Origin: Pantoea sp. Lij88
Lineage (GTDB): Bacteria; Pseudomonadota; Gammaproteobacteria; Enterobacterales; Enterobacteriaceae
Length of the DNA stretch: 64,000 nucleotides
NCBI RefSeq assembly: GCF_030062155.1
Contig: NZ_CP118269.1
Location: forward strand, 2,356,001 to 2,420,000
Reading direction: 5' to 3'
Part shown: positions 35,698 through 44,568 of the stretch, piece by piece
How positions within the stretch are numbered: position 1 is the first letter of the stretch
Layout: each line of letters begins with the position of its first letter
Translations under genes and position numbers: made by a program
Notes under the pieces: generated by a model
What the model saw: only the letters and a program-made list of their open reading frames with translations
Database searches by the model: none
Told to the model about the DNA's origin: nothing

Positions 35698-38236
35698 ACC
35701 AGCCCCCATAGTAATCTTCGTAAAGCTGATTGGTAGTGGAGGTTTTTTCACCTTTACCGAATATACGACCAATCTGCGTCCTGGCTTCGCTTTCGCTTAT
35801 GTTACCTTTACTGAGAGAATCATAGATTCCGTTGTACCCTTTCTGATTTGCTGCATTGCCCGCTATCCCAATGTCTCCGCCCTGATTTGCAATAATTTCG
35901 CGCTGTACACGAATATTATTGAGTGTGGCTGCCCCTTCATCACTAAGCGCACTATTCAGGTAGGTTTCACGTGAGGTTACATTGATATCAGGCTTATACA
36001 ATGCATGTCCACTCTCATGTGATAGTGACTGCACCACTTTTGCGGCATCGTTCATATTACTTTTATCAACAGTAATAGTCCTGCTCTGACGATCGGCAAA
36101 CGTACCTTTACCTGCAGCCCCTTCTTTAAAAACCCAGCCGCGCTTTTTGAGCGTCGTGATGTCCTGTTTCATGGTCGGTGATTTCTCAACCATATTATCT
36201 ACATCTGCGCCAAAGCCACTAAAAGAAGGAGCCTGAGAATTCGCAGCTGCGCCAGCATTTTGTGACGCGTCGGCAGGTGCGCTTGCTATTGCACCTGCCT
36301 TATTCTCCTTTCCCGGCGTAAACTTCTCCTTAACAGCCGCATCTATATCGCCTTTATGACCTGCACCCGGCGCAGACGTGCCAGGTTTAGCACCCGAAGT
36401 GTTCAGATTCAGTTTACCGCCGGTGGTGATATGTCCGTCGTTCTCAACAAAGAAGTTAAAATCTTTTCCAATAAGATTTATTGTGCCATTGGCATTGAGT
36501 TCAATGGCACTTTCACCAGAAACAAGTCTCAGCTGCGATCCCGATGCCAGAACATATTGTTCAACGACTGCATCAACTTTACTCAGGCCAGTCAGGATTT
36601 CAGTTCCGCCTTTTACGGCCTGAATCTGATTGCCTTCAACCCTGTTAAGCTCATTTTTAGCCACATAGTGGCTTCGCTCTCCACCAACACTGTGTGATTC
36701 GTCATTTTTAACATGCGTATCCATGTTCTTCTGCGCCTGAATCCACAGGTGTTCTTCACCCGCCTTGTCCTCAAACCTCAGCGCGTTCGCGGTTTCCGCC
36801 GTGCCATCCTTTGACCGGCTCAGAAAGCCCATCTGCGTCGCTGCCGCCGGCAGCGCCCACGGCGGCATGCTCGCCTCGTTATACACGCGGCCAATGATTA
36901 GCGGACGATCCGGATCGCCGTTGATGAAGTCCACCACCACTTCGTCGTTAACCCGCGGGATCTGCACCCCGCCGAACCCCTGACCGGCCCAGGCGCTGGA
37001 GACGCGCACCCAGCAGGAGCTGGTGTCGTCGCCCTTCGCCAGCCGGTCCCAGTGAAACTTCACCTTCACCCGGCCGTAGCGGTCGGTCCAGATCGACTCG
37101 CCTTTCGGGCCGACCACCTTCGCGGTCTGCGGGCCGTGGGTTTTCGGCCACCGCGTTTCCGGCGGCGTGCGGTACGTCACCGACGACGGCAGTACCGTGA
37201 AGTGGATGTTGTGCCGGCTGTCGCCGGTGTCGCCGCTGGCGTAACTGTTCTCGGCGAAGTCATAGGTGGCCGAGGTCACCAGATACTCACCGTTGTCGCT
37301 GAAGTGCGGCGCGTTGATGATGGAGAAAGTAAAGCCCGGCGCGATGCCGGTTGCCGTGCCCGACCCGCTGACGCTGTGGTGCTCGGCCTGCCACACCTCC
37401 TGACGGATGCGCGCGTAGGACTCGCCGTGGCTGTGGTCGACAAAATGGCCCGGCCAGTCGTAGACGTCCACCGAGCCCGGTACCGGCGACGCCGGGTTCT
37501 GGCGGGCCTGCAGCATCCACGCGTTCGGCTTGCGGAAGTCGTAGTCGTCGGTGCTGTAGATGCCCGGCGTCACGCTCTCCGCCAGCGACCACTGGCTGAT
37601 ACCCTCTTCCGTGACCACGCCGCCCGACGGGGTGACGTGATAGGCGATGGTCTCATAGCCGGGAAACGCCTGGTGCTGGTCCGGCGCGTCGCACAGCACC
37701 AGCGTATGCTTGTCCGCCTCGTGGCTGAAGAAGTAGTAAATCCCCTCCAGCTCCATCAGGCGGCTGATAAAGTCCAGGCTGCTCTCCTGATACTGCACGC
37801 AGTACTCCCACACCCGGTAGTTGCCCGCCAGCCGCGTCTCAACGTTGACCGCGTACTCCTTCAGCAGCGTCTGCACAATCTGCGGCACCGTCTGGCTCTG
37901 GAAAATGCGCAGGTTGCGGTCGCGCTGCATCGGCCACAGGTCCGGCTCAACCGTCAGCTGATAGACCGCGTAGCGCGTGCCGCTCAGCTCCTGGCTGCGC
38001 ACCGCTATCCGGGTGATTTTGCCGTTGAGGTAGCGCGGGCTCAGCGCGTTCATCAGGCCATCGGTCGGCAGCGTAAACGTCACCGGCTTGCCCAGCAGGG
38101 CGTGACGGTCGATGCGCGCGTCGGTGGCCAGCAGTTCGGCGGTGAGCACAAACGGACGGGACAGCGTCTCGGTGCCCGTGAGCGTATGGAACAGCAGGCC
38201 GTCCGCCGGTAGAAGGACGGTGATACGATCAAACAT
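35672..38236 (-). CDS. vgrG: VgrG spike protein with C-terminal HExxH metallopeptidase domain (VgrG1)
   Basis: 854 residues. The gp27/gp5-like core (about 1-640) forms the T6SS spike: LLFHTLTGTETLSRPFVL, YEESS-type region QYQESSLDFISRLMELEG, PRVNDEVVVDFINGDPDRPL. After a low-complexity Ala/Gly/Pro/Lys linker (about 615-680) comes a toxin domain with LSHESGHALY, a zinc HExxH at 740-744, and a possible third ligand Glu767. A periplasmic immunity gene overlaps its end. Residues 9-475 are encoded by DNA nearly identical to vgrG2. By analogy to VgrG2b the domain should attack a periplasmic target in rival bacteria. Confidence 0.92.
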   Translation of the reverse strand: MFDRITVLLPADGLLFHTLTGTETLSRPFVLTAELLATDARIDRHALLGKPVTFTLPTDGLMNALSPRYLNGKITRIAVRSQELSGTRYAVYQLTVEPDLWPMQRDRNLRIFQSQTVPQIVQTLLKEYAVNVETRLAGNYRVWEYCVQYQESSLDFISRLMELEGIYYFFSHEADKHTLVLCDAPDQHQAFPGYETIAYHVTPSGGVVTEEGISQWSLAESVTPGIYSTDDYDFRKPNAWMLQARQNPASPVPGSVDVYDWPGHFVDHSHGESYARIRQEVWQAEHHSVSGSGTATGIAPGFTFSIINAPHFSDNGEYLVTSATYDFAENSYASGDTGDSRHNIHFTVLPSSVTYRTPPETRWPKTHGPQTAKVVGPKGESIWTDRYGRVKVKFHWDRLAKGDDTSSCWVRVSSAWAGQGFGGVQIPRVNDEVVVDFINGDPDRPLIIGRVYNEASMPPWALPAAATQMGFLSRSKDGTAETANALRFEDKAGEEHLWIQAQKNMDTHVKNDESHSVGGERSHYVAKNELNRVEGNQIQAVKGGTEILTGLSKVDAVVEQYVLASGSQLRLVSGESAIELNANGTINLIGKDFNFFVENDGHITTGGKLNLNTSGAKPGTSAPGAGHKGDIDAAVKEKFTPGKENKAGAIASAPADASQNAGAAANSQAPSFSGFGADVDNMVEKSPTMKQDITTLKKRGWVFKEGAAGKGTFADRQSRTITVDKSNMNDAAKVVQSLSHESGHALYKPDINVTSRETYLNSALSDEGAATLNNIRVQREIIANQGGDIGIAGNAANQKGYNGIYDSLSKGNISESEARTQIGRIFGKGEKTSTTNQLYEDYYGGWYDKNYPTK
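36813..38212 (-). repeat. Direct repeat copy A (shared by vgrG1 and vgrG2)
   Basis: These 1400 bp recur at 41600-42999 in the same orientation, exactly 4787 bp away. Reading them side by side I noticed a single difference (A at 36895, G at 41682). The boundaries are sharp and lie inside the two vgrG genes. Confidence 0.9.
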
Positions 38237-38271
38237 AGTGATTTCCCGGACAGATGGTAATCGGTGAATTA

Positions 38272-38290
38272 ACCCGGGGATTCCCCGGGT
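38272..38290. other. GC-rich hairpin in the vgrG1 upstream gap
   Basis: ACCCGGGG-ATT-CCCCGGGT, a perfect 8-bp stem, 36 bp before the vgrG1 start in an otherwise A+T-rich gap. No T run follows; it could slow or partly stop transcription entering vgrG1, or stabilise an mRNA end. Confidence 0.5.
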
Positions 38291-38423
38291 CAGGCAATAC
38301 CAGAGGGTCAGACAAGCGTCTTTTATTATTGCAGCGGATCACATGACGAGTTAAAAGCAGGTACCTTAATACTCATTGCTACGAGGCGAAATGCCAGCTA
38401 AAGAGGTCTAACTAGCAGGATTA

Positions 38424-39488
38424 TTATTTCACTTTGATATTCAGAGTCGCCAGAATAATTTCTACGCAGCGTTTATTCGCTTCGAAGTGATAACTTTTAT
38501 AATTTCTGTGCTGCCCTACTAAATCAACGTAGCACCACAAGCCTGAACAATTGAATATGTAACTCTGATAAAAGGCACGCATTTTCTCTTCGTCGCTGTA
38601 GAGCTCACCTGTACAGGTCGATAATGATCCCAGCGCAGCATTGATATCATTAGGAATGGGTTCCAGTTCGTTTGCCACCAGCGTGACCGAATGCTCATGC
38701 TCCCGGAAACGTTGCGTCGACTTTTCAAAAGCATCCTCTGCGGAATGGCATACGGTACCGGAATAAAAGTAAAAATTAATGACCCCGTAATTCACACCAC
38801 CTATTGTATGATCAACGATAAGTCTGTTCTCAGCAATGACGCTGGCATGCCATGAAACCGGTATTTTAAAAGCGTTTTCCCCGTCCATGTTAACCGAGGT
38901 CAGCAACTCCGCCATGGCTAAGTTACTGCGATTCAGCAGATTCCAGTTAACCACTGTAAAATAGATGTCATTGGCAAGCGAAGGATAGTCGCGTGCCGCA
39001 CAGGACGCTTTTAATAAGAGGTAATTCCCACCGCCGCTGTCCCGATTGTAATCTTTTTGAACAGTGTATCGTGAGATCACATCGTCACCGGAAGCGTGCG
39101 TTTTTAGGGTCAATACATCTGCAAAAATACCGTTTTCCGAGGCCTTACCGACAAGACGGCGGTGCAGGATTTTTTCGCCCATCATGGCGAGTTTTTTAAA
39201 CAGCCAGTCAGACGCATTCATCTCCCACTGGCAGCGTTCATACGCTGCCCAAACTTCCAGATAGAGTGAGTCATCCGTAGTTAAGTAGCGTCCGATATTG
39301 GTTAAACCGACATCAGGGAAGGCAACCGGCTCCAGTTCCACAGGTTTGAGGCTTTTAGGCAGCACAACCCAGTAATGCAGCATTTCTTCTCTGGCCGATG
39401 TATAAAGGCATTTCCAGAAGCGTTGTTCGATTTCTTCTTTAGAGAAACCCGGCGTAAGGGGAAAAATATAGTCCGTTTCAAAATTCAT
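38424..39488 (-). CDS. T6SS-associated hypothetical protein, possible adaptor or immunity protein (354 aa)
   Basis: 354 residues, no signal peptide. It looks like two related halves: the first with GYLT-type strands and FADVLTLKTHASGDDVISRY, the second starting at FKIPVSWHASVIAENRLIVD and INFYFYSGTVCHSAEDAF. The second half is reminiscent of DcrB/Eag-like folds, so a loading factor for the PAAR protein upstream is possible; an immunity protein is the alternative. I cannot name a family. It sits between the PAAR-linked membrane gene and vgrG1 on the same strand. Confidence 0.6.
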   Translation of the reverse strand: MNFETDYIFPLTPGFSKEEIEQRFWKCLYTSAREEMLHYWVVLPKSLKPVELEPVAFPDVGLTNIGRYLTTDDSLYLEVWAAYERCQWEMNASDWLFKKLAMMGEKILHRRLVGKASENGIFADVLTLKTHASGDDVISRYTVQKDYNRDSGGGNYLLLKASCAARDYPSLANDIYFTVVNWNLLNRSNLAMAELLTSVNMDGENAFKIPVSWHASVIAENRLIVDHTIGGVNYGVINFYFYSGTVCHSAEDAFEKSTQRFREHEHSVTLVANELEPIPNDINAALGSLSTCTGELYSDEEKMRAFYQSYIFNCSGLWCYVDLVGQHRNYKSYHFEANKRCVEIILATLNIKVK

Positions 39489-39508
39489 AGCCTGTTTCCC
39501 TTCTTAAT

Positions 39509-39946
39509 TTAATTCGCTAGCCAGATGCCGTAATAAATCACTATAGAGCCAAGAGAAACCACGCATTTTGCAAAGATGAGCATGCCCGGCACTAACTTAC
39601 TGGCAGTAGGTGAAATTCGGGCATAATTATCAGCATTATATTTTCTTTGAAAACCCACAATCCCACTAAATAAAGTGCAAATCATGATAATCATAAACTT
39701 TATACCAAGGATAAATATAAAAGAAATACCTATTTCTTCCATTAAATCTCCAGCAAGATCATTACTAAACCCGGGAATAACTAACACTAATCCTTTGAGC
39801 GCAAAGGCAAGTACTACAATACCAACCAGCACACCTGCAAACTTCTTACCAAATGCTGCCCATTCTTTTTTATTATAAAAATCCTTTCCGTTCCAGACAT
39901 AATAAACCGTTACAATCCAGAAAAATAAAAATGCTATAAATTTCAT
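39509..39946 (-). CDS. Small membrane protein, candidate immunity to the PAAR effector (145 aa)
   Basis: 145 residues with about four hydrophobic segments (2-18, 35-60, 75-97, 120-142). Not recognised. It follows the PAAR gene by 23 bp on the same strand. Multi-span immunity proteins usually guard against pore-forming or membrane-targeting toxins, so this supports the idea that the large insertion in the PAAR protein acts on membranes. The start at 39946 (Met of MKFIAFLFFW) was preferred to the longer frame, which overlaps the PAAR gene. Confidence 0.65.
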   Translation of the reverse strand: MKFIAFLFFWIVTVYYVWNGKDFYNKKEWAAFGKKFAGVLVGIVVLAFALKGLVLVIPGFSNDLAGDLMEEIGISFIFILGIKFMIIMICTLFSGIVGFQRKYNADNYARISPTASKLVPGMLIFAKCVVSLGSIVIYYGIWLAN

Positions 39947-39969
39947 GTTAGAATTAACCCTATCTTTAT

Positions 39970-41028
39970 TTAACCGCCAACTAAAACCGTTGCGCAACCG
40001 TTGATGATAGCACCATCTGCACCACCATTGCTGCCAGATTTTTCTGTACTATCCCTTTCACCAAAAAGCAGGTCGCGGAGGGGTTTTAATGCAATTTTTA
40101 CATTAATTTCGCCTGTTATCCCCAGTATAAAAGCTAACTTACCTGAGAGCTTTACTGTAGCTGAGTAATCGGTTTCATCCGCATAGGCAGTTAAACCTCC
40201 TGCTGCACCTACTGCGCCTAAATGTACTCCGCCTTTAGCATCAGCTACTACAATACCGTACAGGCTAACTTTCCCCGTAACGCTCTCTTTCACTGCCGCT
40301 GCACCTGCGCCACCCTCAACACTGAACCCATATCTTCCTTTATTGCCGGTATATACTTCTGCAACCGCTTTTGCATCAGCAGTGCCAAGCGTCACATCGC
40401 CGGTAGCGATGGCATACAATGTGTTCTCTGTTCCTATTGAGCCCGTCGCGCCATATTGCATACCCGCCGCTGCGGCTTTGCCATTAATGCCATAGATTCC
40501 GCTATCACCGGTGTAAAGTGAGCCAGTTGCATTGGCATCCGCTATTTTATTCCGCAACTCACCTTTCAAAAGGGCGTCACTTTTCATATTCGCTAATGTG
40601 AGGTTTTCAAGCGAAAATCCTGCCGACACAGTGTCATAACTGCCATCATTAGTGCTGTCTTTCAGGCTGGCATACGCCCCTAAAATTCGCGCATCGTAGT
40701 GCTCGCCATGTAACATCCCATCATCACCAGCCTTCTTCGCCAGCGAGCCTCCCCAGTATTGAGGCGGTGCAGGTTTACATTTCGCGGGAGCCGACGCCCC
40801 ACCTGCATGACACTGCGTCTTATCACCCTGACGGGCCAGCGCCATACCGTTAACGAATACGCTGCCGGAGCCGCTGACGATAATACCGCCACCGTGTTGC
40901 TTACACGAAAATTCATCACCTTTTCGCGCAGCGGGAAATCCGCCAATGATAACGTCAGGACTGCCGCATTGAATGGGGCCATCGTGAGCCGCTTTATCCA
41001 CAGAAGCTCTGGCCGCAGGCATACCCAT
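39970..41028 (-). CDS. PAAR protein with a large domain inserted before its last strand
   Basis: 352 residues. Residues 1-76 carry most of a PAAR spike tip (DGPIQCGSPDVIIGGFPAAR, SGSVFVNGMALARQGDKTQC). The closing PAAR motif GAIINGCATVLVGG, which normally follows within a few residues, appears only at the extreme C terminus (339-352). Between them lie about 260 residues rich in Gly, Ala and beta-type repeats (GSLYTGDSGIYGINGKAAAA, TGNKGRYGFSVEGGAG) and a hydrophobic patch LSGKLAFILGITGEINVKI. The tip would be completed by strands from both ends with the insertion looped out. Likely an effector tip between vgrG2 and a membrane immunity gene. Confidence 0.82.
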   Translation of the reverse strand: MGMPAARASVDKAAHDGPIQCGSPDVIIGGFPAARKGDEFSCKQHGGGIIVSGSGSVFVNGMALARQGDKTQCHAGGASAPAKCKPAPPQYWGGSLAKKAGDDGMLHGEHYDARILGAYASLKDSTNDGSYDTVSAGFSLENLTLANMKSDALLKGELRNKIADANATGSLYTGDSGIYGINGKAAAAGMQYGATGSIGTENTLYAIATGDVTLGTADAKAVAEVYTGNKGRYGFSVEGGAGAAAVKESVTGKVSLYGIVVADAKGGVHLGAVGAAGGLTAYADETDYSATVKLSGKLAFILGITGEINVKIALKPLRDLLFGERDSTEKSGSNGGADGAIINGCATVLVGG

Positions 41029-41052
41029 ACTGATGTTCCTTCCAATAAGCGA

Positions 41053-43023
41053 TTAACTGTTAATATTGACGACCGCGCCTTTGATGTCGGTGATGTTCGT
41101 GCCGGTAATGCTTACCTTGTCATTCGCCTTTAATTCTGCATTTTTACCGGTACCTAAAGTGGTCAACTCATTGCCTTTAAACAGTGCCTGCAACTCGCTT
41201 TCAGCATGGATACTTCCTGTTTTCACTTGGATTTGAATAGCTTCAGGGGTGATCAGGATGTAATTCTCTTTCACCTTTAATTTGATGCTGGTATTGGCTT
41301 CAAGCAGCGCATTGCCCTCTTTATCCATGGTCAGCACCGTTTCGCCTTCGCCAACATTAATAACGTGCTGGATGCCCGTATTGCTCACCGCATGTTCACC
41401 CACGTTGGCCTGACGATTGCGCTTAATAGTGACCTTTTCGTCACGGCCTATGGTTTTCTGCCGATCCACACCGACATGGTGCGTCTCACAGCTTTCCACT
41501 TCCGTATCCATATTTTTTTCGGCGTGGATCCAAATCTGCTCATGTCCTGCTTTGTCTTCAAAACGCAACGCATTAGCAGTATCGCTGTTACCATCCTTCG
41601 ACCGGCTCAGAAAGCCCATCTGCGTCGCTGCCGCCGGCAGCGCCCACGGCGGCATGCTCGCCTCGTTATACACGCGGCCGATGATTAGCGGACGATCCGG
41701 ATCGCCGTTGATGAAGTCCACCACCACTTCGTCGTTAACCCGCGGGATCTGCACCCCGCCGAACCCCTGACCGGCCCAGGCGCTGGAGACGCGCACCCAG
41801 CAGGAGCTGGTGTCGTCGCCCTTCGCCAGCCGGTCCCAGTGAAACTTCACCTTCACCCGGCCGTAGCGGTCGGTCCAGATCGACTCGCCTTTCGGGCCGA
41901 CCACCTTCGCGGTCTGCGGGCCGTGGGTTTTCGGCCACCGCGTTTCCGGCGGCGTGCGGTACGTCACCGACGACGGCAGTACCGTGAAGTGGATGTTGTG
42001 CCGGCTGTCGCCGGTGTCGCCGCTGGCGTAACTGTTCTCGGCGAAGTCATAGGTGGCCGAGGTCACCAGATACTCACCGTTGTCGCTGAAGTGCGGCGCG
42101 TTGATGATGGAGAAAGTAAAGCCCGGCGCGATGCCGGTTGCCGTGCCCGACCCGCTGACGCTGTGGTGCTCGGCCTGCCACACCTCCTGACGGATGCGCG
42201 CGTAGGACTCGCCGTGGCTGTGGTCGACAAAATGGCCCGGCCAGTCGTAGACGTCCACCGAGCCCGGTACCGGCGACGCCGGGTTCTGGCGGGCCTGCAG
42301 CATCCACGCGTTCGGCTTGCGGAAGTCGTAGTCGTCGGTGCTGTAGATGCCCGGCGTCACGCTCTCCGCCAGCGACCACTGGCTGATACCCTCTTCCGTG
42401 ACCACGCCGCCCGACGGGGTGACGTGATAGGCGATGGTCTCATAGCCGGGAAACGCCTGGTGCTGGTCCGGCGCGTCGCACAGCACCAGCGTATGCTTGT
42501 CCGCCTCGTGGCTGAAGAAGTAGTAAATCCCCTCCAGCTCCATCAGGCGGCTGATAAAGTCCAGGCTGCTCTCCTGATACTGCACGCAGTACTCCCACAC
42601 CCGGTAGTTGCCCGCCAGCCGCGTCTCAACGTTGACCGCGTACTCCTTCAGCAGCGTCTGCACAATCTGCGGCACCGTCTGGCTCTGGAAAATGCGCAGG
42701 TTGCGGTCGCGCTGCATCGGCCACAGGTCCGGCTCAACCGTCAGCTGATAGACCGCGTAGCGCGTGCCGCTCAGCTCCTGGCTGCGCACCGCTATCCGGG
42801 TGATTTTGCCGTTGAGGTAGCGCGGGCTCAGCGCGTTCATCAGGCCATCGGTCGGCAGCGTAAACGTCACCGGCTTGCCCAGCAGGGCGTGACGGTCGAT
42901 GCGCGCGTCGGTGGCCAGCAGTTCGGCGGTGAGCACAAACGGACGGGACAGCGTCTCGGTGCCCGTGAGCGTATGGAACAGCAGGCCGTCCGCCGGTAGC
43001 TGTGCAGTAATGCGTGAGAACAT
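41053..43023 (-). CDS. vgrG: VgrG spike protein (VgrG2)
   Basis: 656 residues. Same gp27/gp5 core as VgrG1 (residues about 9-475 identical), then a different C-terminal part made of beta-helix-like repeats (HHVGVDRQKTIGRDEKVTIK, TSIKLKVKENYILITPEAIQ) ending GAVVNINS, with no toxin domain. It should be a structural spike carrying the PAAR protein encoded 25 bp downstream. The start at 43023 follows CAGGGATT; the longer frame begins inside ppkA. It is the last conserved gene of the T6SS block before the variable cargo. Confidence 0.93.
   Translation of the reverse strand: MFSRITAQLPADGLLFHTLTGTETLSRPFVLTAELLATDARIDRHALLGKPVTFTLPTDGLMNALSPRYLNGKITRIAVRSQELSGTRYAVYQLTVEPDLWPMQRDRNLRIFQSQTVPQIVQTLLKEYAVNVETRLAGNYRVWEYCVQYQESSLDFISRLMELEGIYYFFSHEADKHTLVLCDAPDQHQAFPGYETIAYHVTPSGGVVTEEGISQWSLAESVTPGIYSTDDYDFRKPNAWMLQARQNPASPVPGSVDVYDWPGHFVDHSHGESYARIRQEVWQAEHHSVSGSGTATGIAPGFTFSIINAPHFSDNGEYLVTSATYDFAENSYASGDTGDSRHNIHFTVLPSSVTYRTPPETRWPKTHGPQTAKVVGPKGESIWTDRYGRVKVKFHWDRLAKGDDTSSCWVRVSSAWAGQGFGGVQIPRVNDEVVVDFINGDPDRPLIIGRVYNEASMPPWALPAAATQMGFLSRSKDGNSDTANALRFEDKAGHEQIWIHAEKNMDTEVESCETHHVGVDRQKTIGRDEKVTIKRNRQANVGEHAVSNTGIQHVINVGEGETVLTMDKEGNALLEANTSIKLKVKENYILITPEAIQIQVKTGSIHAESELQALFKGNELTTLGTGKNAELKANDKVSITGTNITDIKGAVVNINS
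41600..42999 (-). repeat. Direct repeat copy B (shared by vgrG2 and vgrG1)
   Basis: Second copy of the 1400-bp repeat described at 36813-38212. The two copies bracket the PAAR gene, its membrane partner and the 354-aa gene, so recombination between them would delete or swap that cassette. Confidence 0.9.
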
Positions 43024-43039
43024 AAGTAATCCCTGACTA

Positions 43040-44545
43040 TTAACTGTGTGGATCGAGCAACCAGACACCTTCTTCGCTGATGTTCAGCGTCTGCTGACGG
43101 GTGCCACTCTGGCCGCTGATGGCAAAGGTGTAGTTACCCGGCGCCAGCTGCAGCGTGGCGAAGCCATTCACCGCCGGGACCAGCGCCTGCGGCTGACCGT
43201 TCACCTGAACGCGTTCACCCTGTTGCAGACGGATATAGACCTGAGCAACAGGTGCTGGCGGCGGTGCCGGTTGTGGATCGGGTTCACGCGCAGCGGTCTG
43301 CGCGGGCTCTGAAGTCTGGACCGGAGCGCTGGCAACACTATCCGGCGGGGTGTCAGGCTGCGTCGGTGGCGCAGTAACCGGCTGATTAACCGGTGCGACG
43401 GTAACGGCAGGCGCGGTGTTTTGCGCGGTCTCAGCCGGCGTCGTCTGTTCGTTACCGCGTGACATCAGCAGACCGGCGCACAGGCCGACCAGCACGCCAG
43501 CGGCCACCAGGCCTGGCAGTGCAAAGCGATGTCCCAGCAGCGTTTTCAGCGGCGAAGCGGGTTTGACAACCTCCTCTTCTTCTTCGATCGGCACCAGCAT
43601 GGTGCCCGGCCCGCTCATTTTTGCGCTGAGCAGCGGTTCCGGTTCGCGATCCGGCAGCGCCATCAGCACAGCAAAATCATCAATGCTCTGCGGACGATCT
43701 TCCGGTTTCAGCGCCAGCGCGCGGTCGACGGCGCTGAGCAGCGCAGTCGAATAACCCGCCAGACGACGCTGTACCAGCGGCTGATAGTTATCTTCGATGC
43801 TGCGCACCACGCTGACCGGCGGAGGCGCACCGGTGATCAGCGTATGCAGCACCGCGCCAAGCGCGTAGATATCGGTCCACGCGCCCTGCTCGCTCTCATC
43901 GTTATCGCTGTACTGCTCGATCGGCGCATAGCCGGGACGCAGCATAGTCTCGCTCTCATCCGACAGGTTGCCGATGGTTTTACGCGCCGACCCAAAGTCC
44001 AGCAGGATCGGCTCACCGCTGCTCTGAATCTGGATATTATCCAGCGAGATATCGCGATGCAGATAACCCGCTTCATGGATGGTTTTGATCGCGCCCAGCA
44101 GCGGAGGCAGCATGCGACGGATCCAGGCCTCATTCACCGACTGCGGATTACGTTCGCTGAAGTTCGAGAGCGTGGTGCCGCTGTAGAACACCGTGCCCAT
44201 GTAGGCGGTGTCGTTCTGCACCCAGAAACGCAGCACGTGCAGCAGGTTAGGATGGTTAAAGCGCGCCAGCAGCCGCGCCTCCTGAATAAAGCTGTTCAGG
44301 CCGGCGTGAAAGGTTTTGCTGAACCGCTCACTGCGCAGCACCAGGTTCAGGTCATCGCTACGTACCGCCAGCGAGGCGGGCATAAACTCTTTGATCGCGA
44401 TATCGCGCTCAAGCTGGTGATCCCAGGCGCGATAGACGATGCCAAAGCCGCCACCGCCGATGACCTCTTTGATTTCAAACTCATTGAAGCGGTAACCCAG
44501 CGGCAGGGCGTTGGGGACATTCAGGGGTTGATCATGTTCCGACAT
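43040..44545 (-). CDS. ppkA: T6SS serine/threonine protein kinase (PpkA-like)
   Basis: 501 residues. Kinase domain about 20-290: Gly loop IGGGGFGIVYRA, catalytic Lys in AIKEF, HRDISLDN catalytic loop, LDFGSAR metal motif. A single membrane helix (FALPGLVAAGVLVGLCAGLL, about 340-362) is followed by a Pro/Ala/Thr-rich periplasmic stretch and a small C-terminal beta domain (PEGA-like, VYIRLQQGERVQVNGQPQAL). PpkA phosphorylates the FHA protein and so switches on T6SS assembly; PppA, encoded at 52548-53339, reverses this. Confidence 0.92.
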   Translation of the reverse strand: MSEHDQPLNVPNALPLGYRFNEFEIKEVIGGGGFGIVYRAWDHQLERDIAIKEFMPASLAVRSDDLNLVLRSERFSKTFHAGLNSFIQEARLLARFNHPNLLHVLRFWVQNDTAYMGTVFYSGTTLSNFSERNPQSVNEAWIRRMLPPLLGAIKTIHEAGYLHRDISLDNIQIQSSGEPILLDFGSARKTIGNLSDESETMLRPGYAPIEQYSDNDESEQGAWTDIYALGAVLHTLITGAPPPVSVVRSIEDNYQPLVQRRLAGYSTALLSAVDRALALKPEDRPQSIDDFAVLMALPDREPEPLLSAKMSGPGTMLVPIEEEEEVVKPASPLKTLLGHRFALPGLVAAGVLVGLCAGLLMSRGNEQTTPAETAQNTAPAVTVAPVNQPVTAPPTQPDTPPDSVASAPVQTSEPAQTAAREPDPQPAPPPAPVAQVYIRLQQGERVQVNGQPQALVPAVNGFATLQLAPGNYTFAISGQSGTRQQTLNISEEGVWLLDPHS

Positions 44546-44568
44546 ATTCGAAAACTCTCTGATAGGCT

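Noticed and set aside
37052..38212. Long plus-strand frame of 386 codons opposite vgrG1 (and its twin at 41839-42999)
   Set aside because: It is antisense to the G+C-rich vgrG core, has an Arg/His/Ala/Val-rich shadow composition, and recurs only because the DNA is duplicated.
18910..43023. Mobile element or integrase explaining the accessory zone
   Set aside because: No transposase, integrase, tRNA gene or flanking inverted repeat was found; recombination on vgrG/rhs homology explains the layout better.
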